The notes beneath the pieces were generated by a model that saw only the letters and a program-made list of their open reading frames with translations, was not told where the DNA came from and did not search any database. Shown here in pieces: positions 17,748-28,633 of a DNA stretch of 64,000 nt. The first letter of the stretch is position 1, and each line of letters starts with the position of its first letter. The position numbers and the translations under genes are program-made. The stretch covers positions 1 through 64,000 of the forward strand of contig NZ_QLIU01000028.1 of assembly GCF_003574425.1 (NCBI RefSeq), read 5' to 3'. This DNA comes from Cysteiniphilum halobium. Its GTDB lineage: Bacteria; Pseudomonadota; Gammaproteobacteria; Francisellales; Francisellaceae.

Positions 17748-18296
17748 TCAGTCTCTTATATTGTTCAGAAAATAAGTCCAGTCAAACTCACAACCTGGAT
17801 CGGTTTTGCGCTGTGGCGCAATATTACTATGTCCAACAATATTACCTTTAATCTCAGGGTATCTTTGAACGATTGCGTTTGTTAATTTAATTAAACTACT
17901 GTACTGCACCTTGGTGAAAGCAGTTTTATCGGTGCCTTGCAGCTCAATACCAATGGAAAAATCATTACAATTGTCTTTGTTTTTATAACAGCTCACACCC
18001 GCATGCCAAGCGCGGTCCTTGGTTGCAACAAATTGGATAATCTCACCCTGCCTTGTAATATAAAAATGACTTGAAACTTTAAGGTTTTCAAGATCTTTAA
18101 AATTTGGATCTAAACTATAATCCAGTTTATTTAAAAACAACGACTCAACATAATGGTTATCATACTGCCCTTCTGGCAAGGAAATACAATGAATAACCAA
18201 CAAATCAATTTTTATATTATCTGGGCGCGCATTGTAATTGGGTGATTTTATAATGTTGGCTTCATTTAACCAACCATCGCTATCTAATTGCAACAT
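17748..18296 (-). CDS. ampD: 1,6-anhydro-N-acetylmuramyl-L-alanine amidase AmpD
   Basis: Cytoplasmic zinc amidase that removes the peptide from anhydromuropeptides during cell-wall recycling. 182 residues from the ATG at 18296 (GATAAGG upstream); reading further upstream enters a repeat element, so that extension is rejected. Zinc ligands are His36 (VIHCISLP), His156 (VGHSNIAP) and Asp166 (RKTDPG), matching E. coli AmpD with an offset of two. SHFYITRQGEIIQFV and RAWHAGVS are also conserved, and no signal peptide is present, in line with AmpD rather than AmiD. Confidence 0.95.
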   Translation of the reverse strand: MLQLDSDGWLNEANIIKSPNYNARPDNIKIDLLVIHCISLPEGQYDNHYVESLFLNKLDYSLDPNFKDLENLKVSSHFYITRQGEIIQFVATKDRAWHAGVSCYKNKDNCNDFSIGIELQGTDKTAFTKVQYSSLIKLTNAIVQRYPEIKGNIVGHSNIAPQRKTDPGCEFDWTYFLNNIRD

Positions 18297-18338
18297 TTTT
18301 ATTACCTTATCAAAGTGGGTGTAGCATAGATTAAGAAT

Positions 18339-18425
18339 AAGTTGAGTTTTAATTACTCCCTCACCCGCGCAACTTAAGCTGCACGAGCAATCCCGCAAGG
18401 GGAGAGGTGCTAACTAATACAACTT
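18339..18425. repeat. palindromic intergenic element, degenerate copy
   Basis: A GC-rich core (CCCTCACCCG, AAGCTGCACGA, CAAGGGGAGAGGT) is about 84 percent identical by eye to the core at 55407-55462. The ends AAGTTG and CAACTT are inverted, but the longer arms are degenerate. Together with a GGGC-AAC-GCCC hairpin at 18443-18453 it fills most of the gap between ampD and sbcB. Confidence 0.7.
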
Positions 18426-18485
18426 TTTTATACATCATAACAGGGCAACGCCCCTACATTCCAAGCATATACGGTTATTATTTTT

Positions 18486-19904
18486 TCACAAAGACAAATA
18501 CGCCTCTAACTCATCCAATAAATATAACTGCTCTTCAGTAAGGTCGGTTTCGCGTAGTTTTTGGATGCGTTCATAAACCTCAGGAATAGAAACCTTTCTT
18601 CCTCCTTTAAAATCAACAGGCATATTCTCAGCCTCAAAGCTTGCAATTTTCTCTAAATATTCCTGAAACTCAATTTGCATCTCAGGTGTTAGTTCATCTG
18701 GTGCCATTCTACCAATGACTCGCAAAGCGCGTTCATAGAACCCGCGATTCATCTCCTGCATTAATTTCACTTTATCAGCAACTGCTTTTTGATGAAAATG
18801 CGCACATAGCGCTTGTTCAGCATAATTCATGAATCCTGCGGTATAAAGGGAAGCATCAACATCAATATTCTCAATATCTGGATATTTAAAATCTAATGCG
18901 GATTCTTTAATATCTACAAATAAACTCGGATTTTGAATTAAGAATTCTTTATTGCGCTTAATCAATGCTATACGCTCAGGCGATAAATGCGCTAAAAAGC
19001 GCTTTTTAGCGGGCAATACCAGCGGCAAATCACCCCATTTTTTATTCACAGTTAAAAAGTGCTCTGATAAATTCTTTAAATTCACCTCGGTAAGCTCAGC
19101 ATAATCAAGACGTAAAAAACACCATTGATTTTTATAATGCCAATGTTGCCCTAAATTAAGCACCGGCAGCATAAAGCGCTCACTGTAGCCAAAGCGACCT
19201 GAAATCATTAAAGCTTGTTGGTAATCCTCGCCATTAATACTCAGACCAATATCCAATTGTGACAGTATTTTTTGATCTTCGGTTTTATTAAAGCGCGCAG
19301 TTAAATAATCCCACATTTTAGGTTGGTGTGATCTTAATTTACGTGCCAATTCCAAAGTAACCAATACATCGGTTAACGCATCATGCGCGCGCCCTTCACT
19401 ATAAAGACCATTTTGCGCATTGATATCTTCCAATTTCAATGACACTTTATCCTCATCGTTAATAGGCCAGCTAAGCACTTCATTGGCAAATAAATAAAAG
19501 GAAGCAACAATCGGATATAAATCCATGCGTGAGCAATTATTCTTATATTGATGATCATAAGCTGGAAATAAATTCTTAAAAAAAGCAAAGCGTAAGAACT
19601 CATCATCAAAGCTTAAAGTGTTATAGCCTAAGCTCACTGTTTCAGGTGTGTTAAACAAGATATAAATTTTTTTAATCGCTTCATACTCAAACAATCCACT
19701 ATTAGCTTGTTCAATCGAGATATGATGGGTAATTGATGCCTCGGGGTTGGGAATCGTGTCTGGATTTAATTTGATTAAAAACTCATAACGCTCAATTTCA
19801 TTTAGCGCCTCATCAGTACGCACTGCAGCAAACTGAATGATTTGATCAAAACATTTGTTGATTCCTGTTGTTTCCAAATCATAAAAAAGAAAAGTTTTTG
19901 CCAT
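18486..19904 (-). CDS. sbcB: exodeoxyribonuclease I
   Basis: 3'-5' exonuclease on single-stranded DNA, active in recombination and mismatch repair. 472 residues from the ATG at 19904 (AAGGA upstream), very close to the 475 of E. coli ExoI; a TTG at 19928 is possible but has no ribosome site. DEDDh residues are visible: FYDLETTG (Asp9, Glu11), LGYNTLSFDDEFLR, and GRAHDALTDV. The later GRFGYSERFM, then WCFLRLDY and the C-terminal helical GGRKVSIPEVYERI, belong to the SH3-like and helical domains. Confidence 0.95.
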   Translation of the reverse strand: MAKTFLFYDLETTGINKCFDQIIQFAAVRTDEALNEIERYEFLIKLNPDTIPNPEASITHHISIEQANSGLFEYEAIKKIYILFNTPETVSLGYNTLSFDDEFLRFAFFKNLFPAYDHQYKNNCSRMDLYPIVASFYLFANEVLSWPINDEDKVSLKLEDINAQNGLYSEGRAHDALTDVLVTLELARKLRSHQPKMWDYLTARFNKTEDQKILSQLDIGLSINGEDYQQALMISGRFGYSERFMLPVLNLGQHWHYKNQWCFLRLDYAELTEVNLKNLSEHFLTVNKKWGDLPLVLPAKKRFLAHLSPERIALIKRNKEFLIQNPSLFVDIKESALDFKYPDIENIDVDASLYTAGFMNYAEQALCAHFHQKAVADKVKLMQEMNRGFYERALRVIGRMAPDELTPEMQIEFQEYLEKIASFEAENMPVDFKGGRKVSIPEVYERIQKLRETDLTEEQLYLLDELEAYLSL

Positions 19905-19985
19905 GAAGTTTTCATTCCTTACTATCAATTGCTACAGTGTAATCACTTTGCCGTTGAATGTCAGTAATCGATCATAGCTTATAAC

Positions 19986-20014
19986 TTGACATATACGCCC
20001 AAGGCGTATAAATT
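19986..20014 (+). promoter_or_regulatory. toxin-antitoxin promoter with embedded palindromic operator
   Basis: TTGACA at 19986-19991 with TAAATT (17-bp spacer) or TATAAA (15-bp spacer) as -10. Between them lies a perfect inverted repeat, TATACGCC (19992-19999), CAA, GGCGTATA (20003-20010). This is the expected position for autorepression by the antitoxin encoded at 20371. The operator is seen directly; its use is inference. Confidence 0.65.
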
Positions 20015-20044
20015 TAGTTTAATAAAAACATAGCGAATCGCCTA

Positions 20045-20367
20045 ATGATTACAATTGTTGAACTTCCAAGCTACATAAAAAAGCAAGCAGATGTCTTACA
20101 GCAGATAATCAAAAAGCACTTGTAGACTACTTGGCAGTTTACCCTGAATCTGGTGTGATTATGGAGGGAACAGGAGGCATTCGCAAACTACGGTGGGCAA
20201 CTGAAAACAGTGGTAAAAGTGGTGGCGTACGTGTTATTTACTATTATTACAATGAAACTATGCCACTATATTTAATTGCCATGTTCAAAAAGAGTGAGGA
20301 GGCAAACTTAAATAAAGCTGAAAGAAACGATTTAGCCATTATGGTTGAACTACTTAAAAAGAGGTGA
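20045..20367 (+). pseudogene. RelE/HigB-like toxin, frameshifted
   Basis: Frame one starts with ATG at 20045 and gives MITIVELPSYIKKQADVL before a stop at 20123. A frame shifted by -1 continues from about 20098 with TADNQKALVDYLAVYPESG, then GTGGIRKLRWA, KSGGVRVIYYYYNETMPLYLI and KAERNDLA, to a TGA at 20365. Joined, the two parts make a complete RelE-superfamily toxin of about 107 residues, so one base appears to be missing near 20096-20098. The intact antitoxin follows 3 bp later. Either the toxin is inactivated, or there is a sequencing error or a programmed frameshift; the site is not a classic slippery sequence. Confidence 0.75.
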
Positions 20368-20370
20368 AAA

Positions 20371-20661
20371 ATGAGTGCATTTCAAGAGATTAAACAAGGA
20401 TTACAAGAAGCCATATATTATCAAAAAGGATTCGTTAAAAATGCAAAACAACACAGTTTTGATGATATTGATGTTAAAAATATTCGTGAATCGCTACATA
20501 TGTCTCAGCATGATTTTGCAGCAAAGTTTTGTTTAAACTTAAAATCAATACAGAACTGGGAGCAAAAGCGAAAAAAACCCTCCGGCGCAACCTTAGTATT
20601 ACTGAAAGTAATTGCCAGCAATCCAAAAGCTGTGTTAAATGCATTGCACTTTGATAACTAA
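20371..20661 (+). CDS. XRE-family antitoxin
   Basis: 96 residues. The C-terminal half is a helix-turn-helix of the Cro/C1 type: IRESLHMSQHDFAAKFCLNLKSIQNWEQKRKKP (family pattern, residues about 38-70), ending with the usual LLKVIASNPKAVLNAL. The N-terminal 35 residues are the toxin-wrapping segment (NadS/HigA-like). It has GAGGTG as ribosome site inside the toxin's last codons, so toxin and antitoxin are co-transcribed in toxin-first order, as in higBA-type systems. It is complete although the toxin is broken. Confidence 0.88.
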   Translation: MSAFQEIKQGLQEAIYYQKGFVKNAKQHSFDDIDVKNIRESLHMSQHDFAAKFCLNLKSIQNWEQKRKKPSGATLVLLKVIASNPKAVLNALHFDN

Positions 20662-20675
20662 CAATTACAAGTCAT

Positions 20676-22460
<1,785 letters not shown>

Positions 22461-22478
22461 TAACCTTTCTCAATTAAG

Positions 22479-22507
22479 TTGACTTGATATCAACTAGTGT
22501 TTACAAT
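22479..22507 (+). promoter_or_regulatory. predicted feoAB promoter with inverted repeat
   Basis: TTGACT at 22479-22484, a 17-bp spacer, and TACAAT at 22502-22507. AGTTGA (22477-22482) and TCAACT (22490-22495) form an inverted repeat over the -35 and spacer. It does not look like a standard Fur box; whether an iron regulator binds it is unknown. Confidence 0.5.
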
Positions 22508-22537
22508 TAATCACCCTTTCTTGATATACCAGCTCTT

Positions 22538-22759
22538 ATGAATATCAAAACGAAACAAAATTATAAAATCCTTGGCTTTAATGATAATTGCCCACGTAAT
22601 TATATGCAGAAACTTTTATCCTTAGGCTTTATTCCTGGTGAAACCTTCTATATTGCTAAAAAAGCACTGTTTGGTAATCCATATCATATTTCAATTAAAA
22701 ATTTCTCCGTGTCATTACGCAAGTCAGAAATTCTCTACATGCAGGTAAAAGTGCAATGA
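22538..22759 (+). CDS. feoA: ferrous iron transport protein FeoA
   Basis: 73-residue SH3-like cytoplasmic protein that assists FeoB. The family features are an N-terminal NYKILGF strand, RNYMQKLLSLGFIPGETFYI around 20-39, and the ending SVSLRKSEILYMQV. It overlaps feoB by ATGA (22756-22759), so the two are translationally coupled. Some basic residues replace the usual acidic ones, but the fold pattern is clear. Confidence 0.9.
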   Translation: MNIKTKQNYKILGFNDNCPRNYMQKLLSLGFIPGETFYIAKKALFGNPYHISIKNFSVSLRKSEILYMQVKVQ

Positions 22760-25065
22760 AATATGCAATTATCGGTAATCCAAACTGTGGTAAAACAACA
22801 CTTTTTAATGCACTAACTGGCCTTAAACAAAAGGTTGGGAACTGGAGTGGTGTAACCGTTGATAAAAAAATAGGAAAAGTTGAATTAAATAATCAAAAGC
22901 TAGAAATTATTGATTTACCGGGTATCTATACCTTAACCGCTAGTGATGCGTCATCTATTGATGAGCAAATTGCTGCGCGCTTTATTGTTGAAGAGAAGCC
23001 CGATGCAATTATCAATGTCATTGATGCATCAAACCTTGAGCGTAACCTATATCTGACCACACAGTTAATAGAAACGGGTATTCCGTTAATTCTAGTTATT
23101 AATATGATTGATGTTGCCAGCAAAAAAGGTATAGTCATCAATTATCATAAACTTGAGCAAACATTAGGATGCACTGTTATCCCCGTCATTGGGCGCAAAA
23201 AAACAGGTATTAGTGCGTTGAAAACCGCATTATTTAAGTCTCAACACATCTCAAGTTATGACCTTAGCAATTATTACCCTGAAGCTATTAATAAGCTTAC
23301 TACCCAAATCACTAAGACTAATTATAATTATCCCAGTTTATGGTTAAGTACTTCAGTTGCTGAAGACAACTATTTGCTTAAATATTTGATTTCACCTACC
23401 GACTTTAATCGCTTACAAGCACTAAAGCTTGAGCTAAAACTTGATCACACAACTGATATCACACTGTCGAGTGCACGTTACCAAGCTATTGCTGATATCG
23501 TCAACAAAAGCACTCAAACTGGCCAGATTTCACAACATAAAACAACTGAAATAATCGACAAGCTATGCATGAATAAATACTTAGGTATTCCAGTATTTTT
23601 ATTTGTCATGTATCTAATGTTTGAATTTTCAATCACCATTGGTGGTGCTTTACAGCCTTTATTTGATAACACATCCAGTGTGATATTTGTTGAAGGCATG
23701 ACGCATTTAGGCGTTTATCTTGGCTTACCACTTTGGCTTGTCGCAGTTATTGCTCAGGGTATCGGTTTAGGAATTAACACCGTCTTAACCTTTATTCCAC
23801 AAATTGGTTGTATGTTTTTATTCTTATCCTTTTTGGAAGACTCGGGTTATATGGCGCGTGCGGCTTATGTCATGGATCGCTTTATGCAAGCGATTGGTTT
23901 ACCTGGTAAAGCCTTTGTACCACTGATTGTTGGCTTTGGTTGCAATGTCCCATCAGTCATGGCAACAAGAACATTAGAGACACGTCGCGATCGCTTAATG
24001 ACTATCATGATGGCACCGTTTATGTCTTGTGGTGCGCGCCTAGCGATCTTTGCTGTGTTTGCAGCTGCATTTTTCCCACAAAACAGTGCTTTAATTGTCT
24101 TTAGTCTATATATTTCTGGCATTTTAGGCGCCATTATTACCGGATATATTGTAAAACTTGCCTTATTAACTGGCAAAAGCGCACCTTTTGTAATGGAATT
24201 ACCCGTTTATCACCTGCCTAACGTTAAAACCATAGGCCTAAATAGTTGGAACCGTTTAAAGCGCTTTATTTTTAGAGCAGGTAAAGTTATCGTTCCGATT
24301 TGTGTTTTGATTGGTACCTTAAATAGCATTCAAACCAATGGTATTATCGTTGCCGGCGGTTCACCGGATTCAATTCTCGCGCAAACTGGACGCACAATTA
24401 CGCCAATATTAAAGCCTATGGGAGTAACTGAAGATAACTGGCAAGCAACCGTTGGTCTGTTGACCGGCACACTAGCTAAAGAAGTCGTCGTTGGCACATT
24501 AAATACGCTTTATACACAGGAAAAACCACAGAGTTTAGCTAATGCTGCTAGTGAAAAATTTGATTTCTGGGGTGGAATTGCTGCTTCTTGGCACGATACT
24601 GTTGATAGCTTTAAAAACATGAATTTAAGTGCATTTATCAACCCATTTGCCGCCAACGAGGCAGATGCTAATATGGATAAGACAGCAATGGGCTCGATGA
24701 TTACTGCCTTTGGTTCATTAGCTGCGGCATTTGCATATATGTTGTTTGTTCTTTTGTATGTTCCTTGCGTCTCTGTCATCGGTGCGATGGCACGTGAGGC
24801 AACACGTGGATGGGCATGGCTATCTGTAATCTGGAGTACTTCGATTGCCTATGTTGCTGCAGTTATTGTCTATCAATTGGCACAATTAGCAACTGACCCA
24901 CTACATGCACTTAGTTGGATTATTGCCATGGTGATCTACATGATTCTATTGGTGCTTGCGATGAAATATTTCTCACATAAGTTTCGCTTCGAAATAGAGT
25001 TAAATAAAGCCTGTAGCAAAGGCTGTGCTGTAACGGTTAATAGCAAAGAGTCTGGTTGTCACTAG
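22756..25065 (+). CDS. feoB: ferrous iron transporter FeoB
   Basis: Inner-membrane Fe2+ transporter with an N-terminal G domain. 769 residues. G1 is GNPNCGKTT at 7-15, the switch I Thr lies in VGNWSGVTV, G3 is DLPG near 54, and G4 is NMID near 119. Two Gate-type membrane cores follow, with GFGCNVPSVMATRTLE, RLAIFAVFAAAFFP and GTLAKEVVVGTLNTLY. The C-terminus ends with a Cys-containing tail (KACSKGCAV). No feoC follows. The region downstream holds tandem palindromic repeats. Confidence 0.96.
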   Translation: MKYAIIGNPNCGKTTLFNALTGLKQKVGNWSGVTVDKKIGKVELNNQKLEIIDLPGIYTLTASDASSIDEQIAARFIVEEKPDAIINVIDASNLERNLYLTTQLIETGIPLILVINMIDVASKKGIVINYHKLEQTLGCTVIPVIGRKKTGISALKTALFKSQHISSYDLSNYYPEAINKLTTQITKTNYNYPSLWLSTSVAEDNYLLKYLISPTDFNRLQALKLELKLDHTTDITLSSARYQAIADIVNKSTQTGQISQHKTTEIIDKLCMNKYLGIPVFLFVMYLMFEFSITIGGALQPLFDNTSSVIFVEGMTHLGVYLGLPLWLVAVIAQGIGLGINTVLTFIPQIGCMFLFLSFLEDSGYMARAAYVMDRFMQAIGLPGKAFVPLIVGFGCNVPSVMATRTLETRRDRLMTIMMAPFMSCGARLAIFAVFAAAFFPQNSALIVFSLYISGILGAIITGYIVKLALLTGKSAPFVMELPVYHLPNVKTIGLNSWNRLKRFIFRAGKVIVPICVLIGTLNSIQTNGIIVAGGSPDSILAQTGRTITPILKPMGVTEDNWQATVGLLTGTLAKEVVVGTLNTLYTQEKPQSLANAASEKFDFWGGIAASWHDTVDSFKNMNLSAFINPFAANEADANMDKTAMGSMITAFGSLAAAFAYMLFVLLYVPCVSVIGAMAREATRGWAWLSVIWSTSIAYVAAVIVYQLAQLATDPLHALSWIIAMVIYMILLVLAMKYFSHKFRFEIELNKACSKGCAVTVNSKESGCH

Positions 25066-25101
25066 ATAATCCCACCTAATGTGAAGCTTCTTCCACCTAT
25101 G

Positions 25102-25263
25102 AACCGTACCCTGAGCATAGTCGAAGGGTGAACTTAAGATTCAATTGCGCAATGGCTTCGACTTACGCTCAGCCAACGTTAATTATAAACCGTACCCTGA
25201 GCCCAGTCGAAGGGTGGACTTAAGATTGAATTGCACTATGGCTTCGACTTACGCTCAGCCAAC
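25102..25263. repeat. tandem 76-bp palindromic repeat, two units
   Basis: Unit 1 (25102-25177) and unit 2 (25188-25263) differ at about six of 76 positions and are separated by 10 bp. Each contains an imperfect inverted repeat, CTGAGC-AGTCGAAG against CTTCGACTTACGCTCAG, able to form a long hairpin. The element lies between convergent feoB and the Kef-type antiporter and may terminate both. CTGAGC..GTCGAAG repeats are common between genes in many bacteria. A divergent third copy is at 55305-55370. Confidence 0.85.
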
Positions 25264-25264
25264 A

Positions 25265-26431
25265 TCAATCTCTTCTTAAACGATCTGAGACAGCGATTGG
25301 ACTTGGATAACTCAATACAATTATATAAGATGACACAATAAAGCTTAAAATAGCTACTGCTTCAACGATAATCTCAGAACTTATCGTGGCAATTCCTGCG
25401 GTATTAGCTAATGCAATTAGCATCAGTGAAAATTCACTGCCCTGCCCCAAACGCATACCAATCTCAAAAGACTCTTTTGGCGTTTCACGTACTAGCCATA
25501 GGGTTACAAAATGAAGTATAGGTTTAAGTATTAGGATCAATAGTGTTAAGGCTAAAACAACTCCCCATACTGAAGGTAGTAATGCAATTTGAAACCCTGC
25601 TCCTACGGAAAAGAAAAAAAGTATCAAAAAGAAATCGCGCAGCGGTTTTAGATTTTCATAGATATATTTGGCAATCGGTGAGCTTGCAACTGTGACACCA
25701 GCAATAAATGCACCAATCTCATTAGATAAACCAAAAACAATCGCCAATTGTGCCATACCAATACACCAACCAATAGATAATAAAAATATATACTCTTGGA
25801 AACGACTGAATTTTTTAAATAGTTTAAACAAGAAATAGCGTTGCGCTAAAAAACCAACACCACCTAGTACGGGTAACGCAAGCAATAATTTAATTAACGA
25901 AAATAAATGAAAGCTTTCAGTTTGTGATGACCAGAGACTGATAAAGGTGATCATCAAAATTGCAATTAAATCCTGAATCAGTAAAATGGCAATGACTAAT
26001 TCGCCAATACGTTTATGGTGCAATGCTGTCGTTGGTAACAGTTTCAAACAAATAATCGTACTTGAGAAGATCAAAGCTGCACCGATAATGAAGCCTTGCG
26101 CACCAATCCCAAAGAAGTGACAAATTAACACGGTAGCTGCAATAAAAATCACACTACTGGCAATACAAACAAACATCGCTTTACCAAGCATTTTGATCAT
26201 GCTTTTGATTTCTAAATTAAGTCCCAGTAAAAACAACAAGAACATAATACCAATATCCGATATCTCATGCACGGTTGTGGTATCAGATATTAATCCCAAG
26301 CAGTGTGGTCCAACGATCAATCCCAAAATAATATAAGCAACAATAATAGCTTGTCGTGTATAAAGTGCCAACGTCGCAAAGACTGACGCGCCAAAAAACA
26401 CTAAAAAGAACACAAATACCAAGCTATGCAT
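25265..26431 (-). CDS. CPA2-type cation:proton antiporter (Kef-like)
   Basis: 388 residues, about 12 membrane segments, in the Na+/H+ exchanger family PF00999. GLIVGPHCLGLI at about 38-49, FLLFLLGLNLEIKSM near 65-80, the LIQDLIAILMI segment with its conserved Asp, and GAFIAGVTVASSP are typical of the KefB/KefC/RosB branch. It lacks the TrkA-N domain found at the C-terminus of KefB and KefC, so it is the membrane module only. Exchanged cation unknown; K+ or Na+ against H+ is likely. Confidence 0.85.
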   Translation of the reverse strand: MHSLVFVFFLVFFGASVFATLALYTRQAIIVAYIILGLIVGPHCLGLISDTTTVHEISDIGIMFLLFLLGLNLEIKSMIKMLGKAMFVCIASSVIFIAATVLICHFFGIGAQGFIIGAALIFSSTIICLKLLPTTALHHKRIGELVIAILLIQDLIAILMITFISLWSSQTESFHLFSLIKLLLALPVLGGVGFLAQRYFLFKLFKKFSRFQEYIFLLSIGWCIGMAQLAIVFGLSNEIGAFIAGVTVASSPIAKYIYENLKPLRDFFLILFFFSVGAGFQIALLPSVWGVVLALTLLILILKPILHFVTLWLVRETPKESFEIGMRLGQGSEFSLMLIALANTAGIATISSEIIVEAVAILSFIVSSYIIVLSYPSPIAVSDRLRRD

Positions 26432-26507
26432 ATCTACATCATCCTTATCTTTTATTCATTATGTTGAGGCATTCGATAGACAAAAAATATTGGCTGGTAT
26501 ACAGTCA

Positions 26508-27683
26508 TTACCCATACATTTCGGGACATGTATCATCCATATTTTTGCTACTGCCAAACAGCTTCACATTAGTTGATCCAACACCATCGATCTGAAAATC
26601 ATGCATATCAATTAATTGCAATATCTCCAGCTCCTTAGCCGGCGCCAATAAGTATAGCTCAATCCGTTTAGGATAGTAATAAACAAACATCTCAATTTGA
26701 CATAAATCGACGTTTTGATGCTTTTTGGTAATATAGGTTGCTAATTGTTGCAAAATTTCTTTACGCGCCGGTGGCATCTCTTTGGGATTAACTACCTGCT
26801 CAGGATGTTCGGCAACATCAACATGCACTGTGATATCTTTAATATTATCAATCGCTAAGGTTAAAGCGCCTCGAACATGTTCAGCAATATAATGTCCTTC
26901 TGATGCCGTGATGTGTGAGTCAACCAGAATATGCACATCAAGCATAACTTGCCCTGCCATTTTACGTGTACGCAAACGGTGATAATGTTTCACACCATCG
27001 ATGCTTTTAATAATTTTCTCAATATGATGCAATAACGTATCATCGACACCAGTATCTACTAACTCGGACAATGCTTTATAGCACCACTTAATACCCATCC
27101 TACCAATCAAAATAGATACGATGATTGCTGCTAATGCATCCATCCACATCAAGCCAAGCATACTACCGATTAAGCCAATAAGCACAACAACGGATGACCA
27201 CATATCTGATCGACTATGCCAAGCATTAGCTCGCAAAAGGTCAGAATCAATACGATTAGCAGTGATCATCGTATAACGAAAAAGCCCTTCATTGGCTAAA
27301 ATTGAAAAAATGGCAGCATAAATTGTCGATTGATCGGGAGTTATTAATTCTCCAGCAAACAAATTAGCTAGGGCATGATAAGTAATAAGTAAAGCAACCA
27401 AAATTAAAATAATCGATAAAATAACCGTCGCTAAGGTTTCAATACGCTCATGACCATAAGGGTGATTGCTATCTGCTCCTTTATTAGCGTGTTTGGCTGC
27501 AAACAACACCATAATATCACTTAACAAATCAGAAAATGAATGCACACCGTCAGCGAATAATGCAGGAGACCCACCCACTAATCCAATCAACATTTTTAAC
27601 AATGCCAAGGCTGTATTGACAAACATCCCGATGATGGTAACTTTTTTACTTTCTTGATAGCGCTCTACTTCAGAAACTGCCAT
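26508..27683 (-). CDS. cation diffusion facilitator (metal efflux)
   Basis: 391 residues, CDF family exporter of divalent metals such as Zn, Fe or Mn in exchange for protons. Metal-site residues are visible in FADGVHSFSDLLSD (helix 2) and AWHSRSDMWSSVVV (helix 5), with the conserved NHPYGHERIE loop. After six membrane segments comes a cytoplasmic dimerisation domain (about 210-290), then an extra about 95 residues not present in FieF. The metal cannot be named from the motif with certainty. It shares the strand with the Kef-like gene, 76 bp downstream. Confidence 0.88.
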   Translation of the reverse strand: MAVSEVERYQESKKVTIIGMFVNTALALLKMLIGLVGGSPALFADGVHSFSDLLSDIMVLFAAKHANKGADSNHPYGHERIETLATVILSIILILVALLITYHALANLFAGELITPDQSTIYAAIFSILANEGLFRYTMITANRIDSDLLRANAWHSRSDMWSSVVVLIGLIGSMLGLMWMDALAAIIVSILIGRMGIKWCYKALSELVDTGVDDTLLHHIEKIIKSIDGVKHYHRLRTRKMAGQVMLDVHILVDSHITASEGHYIAEHVRGALTLAIDNIKDITVHVDVAEHPEQVVNPKEMPPARKEILQQLATYITKKHQNVDLCQIEMFVYYYPKRIELYLLAPAKELEILQLIDMHDFQIDGVGSTNVKLFGSSKNMDDTCPEMYG

Positions 27684-27777
27684 ATTTGAAACATCTTTAC
27701 TTAAGCTTATTTGTGCTTAGCATACTGAAGTTTCTTGATTTGTATATCAAAAGGCTCAATATAGCACTAATTTAGTA

Positions 27778-28419
27778 CTAATTAATAATCATTCTCAGGC
27801 GTTGATAATAATAGTACTGCCCCACCATGATAAATAACAAGCTTAAGATAATGATTGGGCTGATAATACTTGGCAGTGGCCAGCCAAAGTTTAAGGCGGA
27901 TATTTCATCACAGACTAATGCCAGTACATTCAATACCAAAAAAATCAGGCTAAACGCTGTGGCATTTTTCTCTTTTATGTTTTTAATAATTTGTGGCAAC
28001 CAATAAACCGCATAGCAAAACATGCTGATAAAGCCAATGTTTTCTAACATGGTATCGTTTAAATTATGTAGACTTACTAAAGCAATACCCACAGCAATAA
28101 CAAGCAAACATATAATGTGAAAATTATAGCTTTTAGCTTTTTTTCTCTTTTCATTCTTTGTTCTTTCACTATCGCGATATATTTGCCATTGTTGAAATAG
28201 TAAACATCCTAAAGTTAGCATAGTGACCACTCTATACTGCCACTGTAAATCAAAGCCAAACCCATAAATAAGATCTAAAACATTAGCAATAACCATCAAC
28301 AAATGTGTGCCATGACTAATATGTCCTGCTTGGTGTTTTAACTGATTATGAATAATCTGCGGCAAGAAATAAATACAATAAATAATAAATGAAATATTAA
28401 TACTGATATGACCGATCAC
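27778..28419 (-). CDS. PQ-loop repeat membrane protein
   Basis: 213 residues from a GTG at 28419. Two PQ-loop motifs are seen, YFLPQIIHNQLKH near 18-30 and YWLPQIIKNIKEKNATAFS near 140-158, each opening a three-helix bundle (SWEET/semiSWEET/cystinosin type fold). Six or seven membrane segments are split by a basic cytoplasmic loop at about 85-100. Members transport small solutes such as sugars or amino acids; this one is unassigned. Confidence 0.78.
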   Translation of the reverse strand: MIGHISINISFIIYCIYFLPQIIHNQLKHQAGHISHGTHLLMVIANVLDLIYGFGFDLQWQYRVVTMLTLGCLLFQQWQIYRDSERTKNEKRKKAKSYNFHIICLLVIAVGIALVSLHNLNDTMLENIGFISMFCYAVYWLPQIIKNIKEKNATAFSLIFLVLNVLALVCDEISALNFGWPLPSIISPIIILSLLFIMVGQYYYYQRLRMIIN

Positions 28420-28633
28420 ACTTTGATCTCCCCATTGGCTTTACTCTTAATATACGCAAGAAGACAAATAAAGCGCATGCATAATGCAAATCTCAGAGAC
28501 TTCCTACGCTAGAATTAACTCGTTCAAAGACAAAGGGTTATTAGGTAAAACCTTCTCAAGCAAAAAGCCCCCTGTCGTCGGCGGTATTCTAGTATGTATT
28601 TTTTGCCAAAACAAGCAGGAAATGATAAACGAT

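Noticed and set aside
18297..18398. A 34-residue N-terminal extension of AmpD
   Set aside because: It reads through the GC-rich intergenic repeat and is not part of the amidase family; the ATG at 18296 has its own ribosome site.
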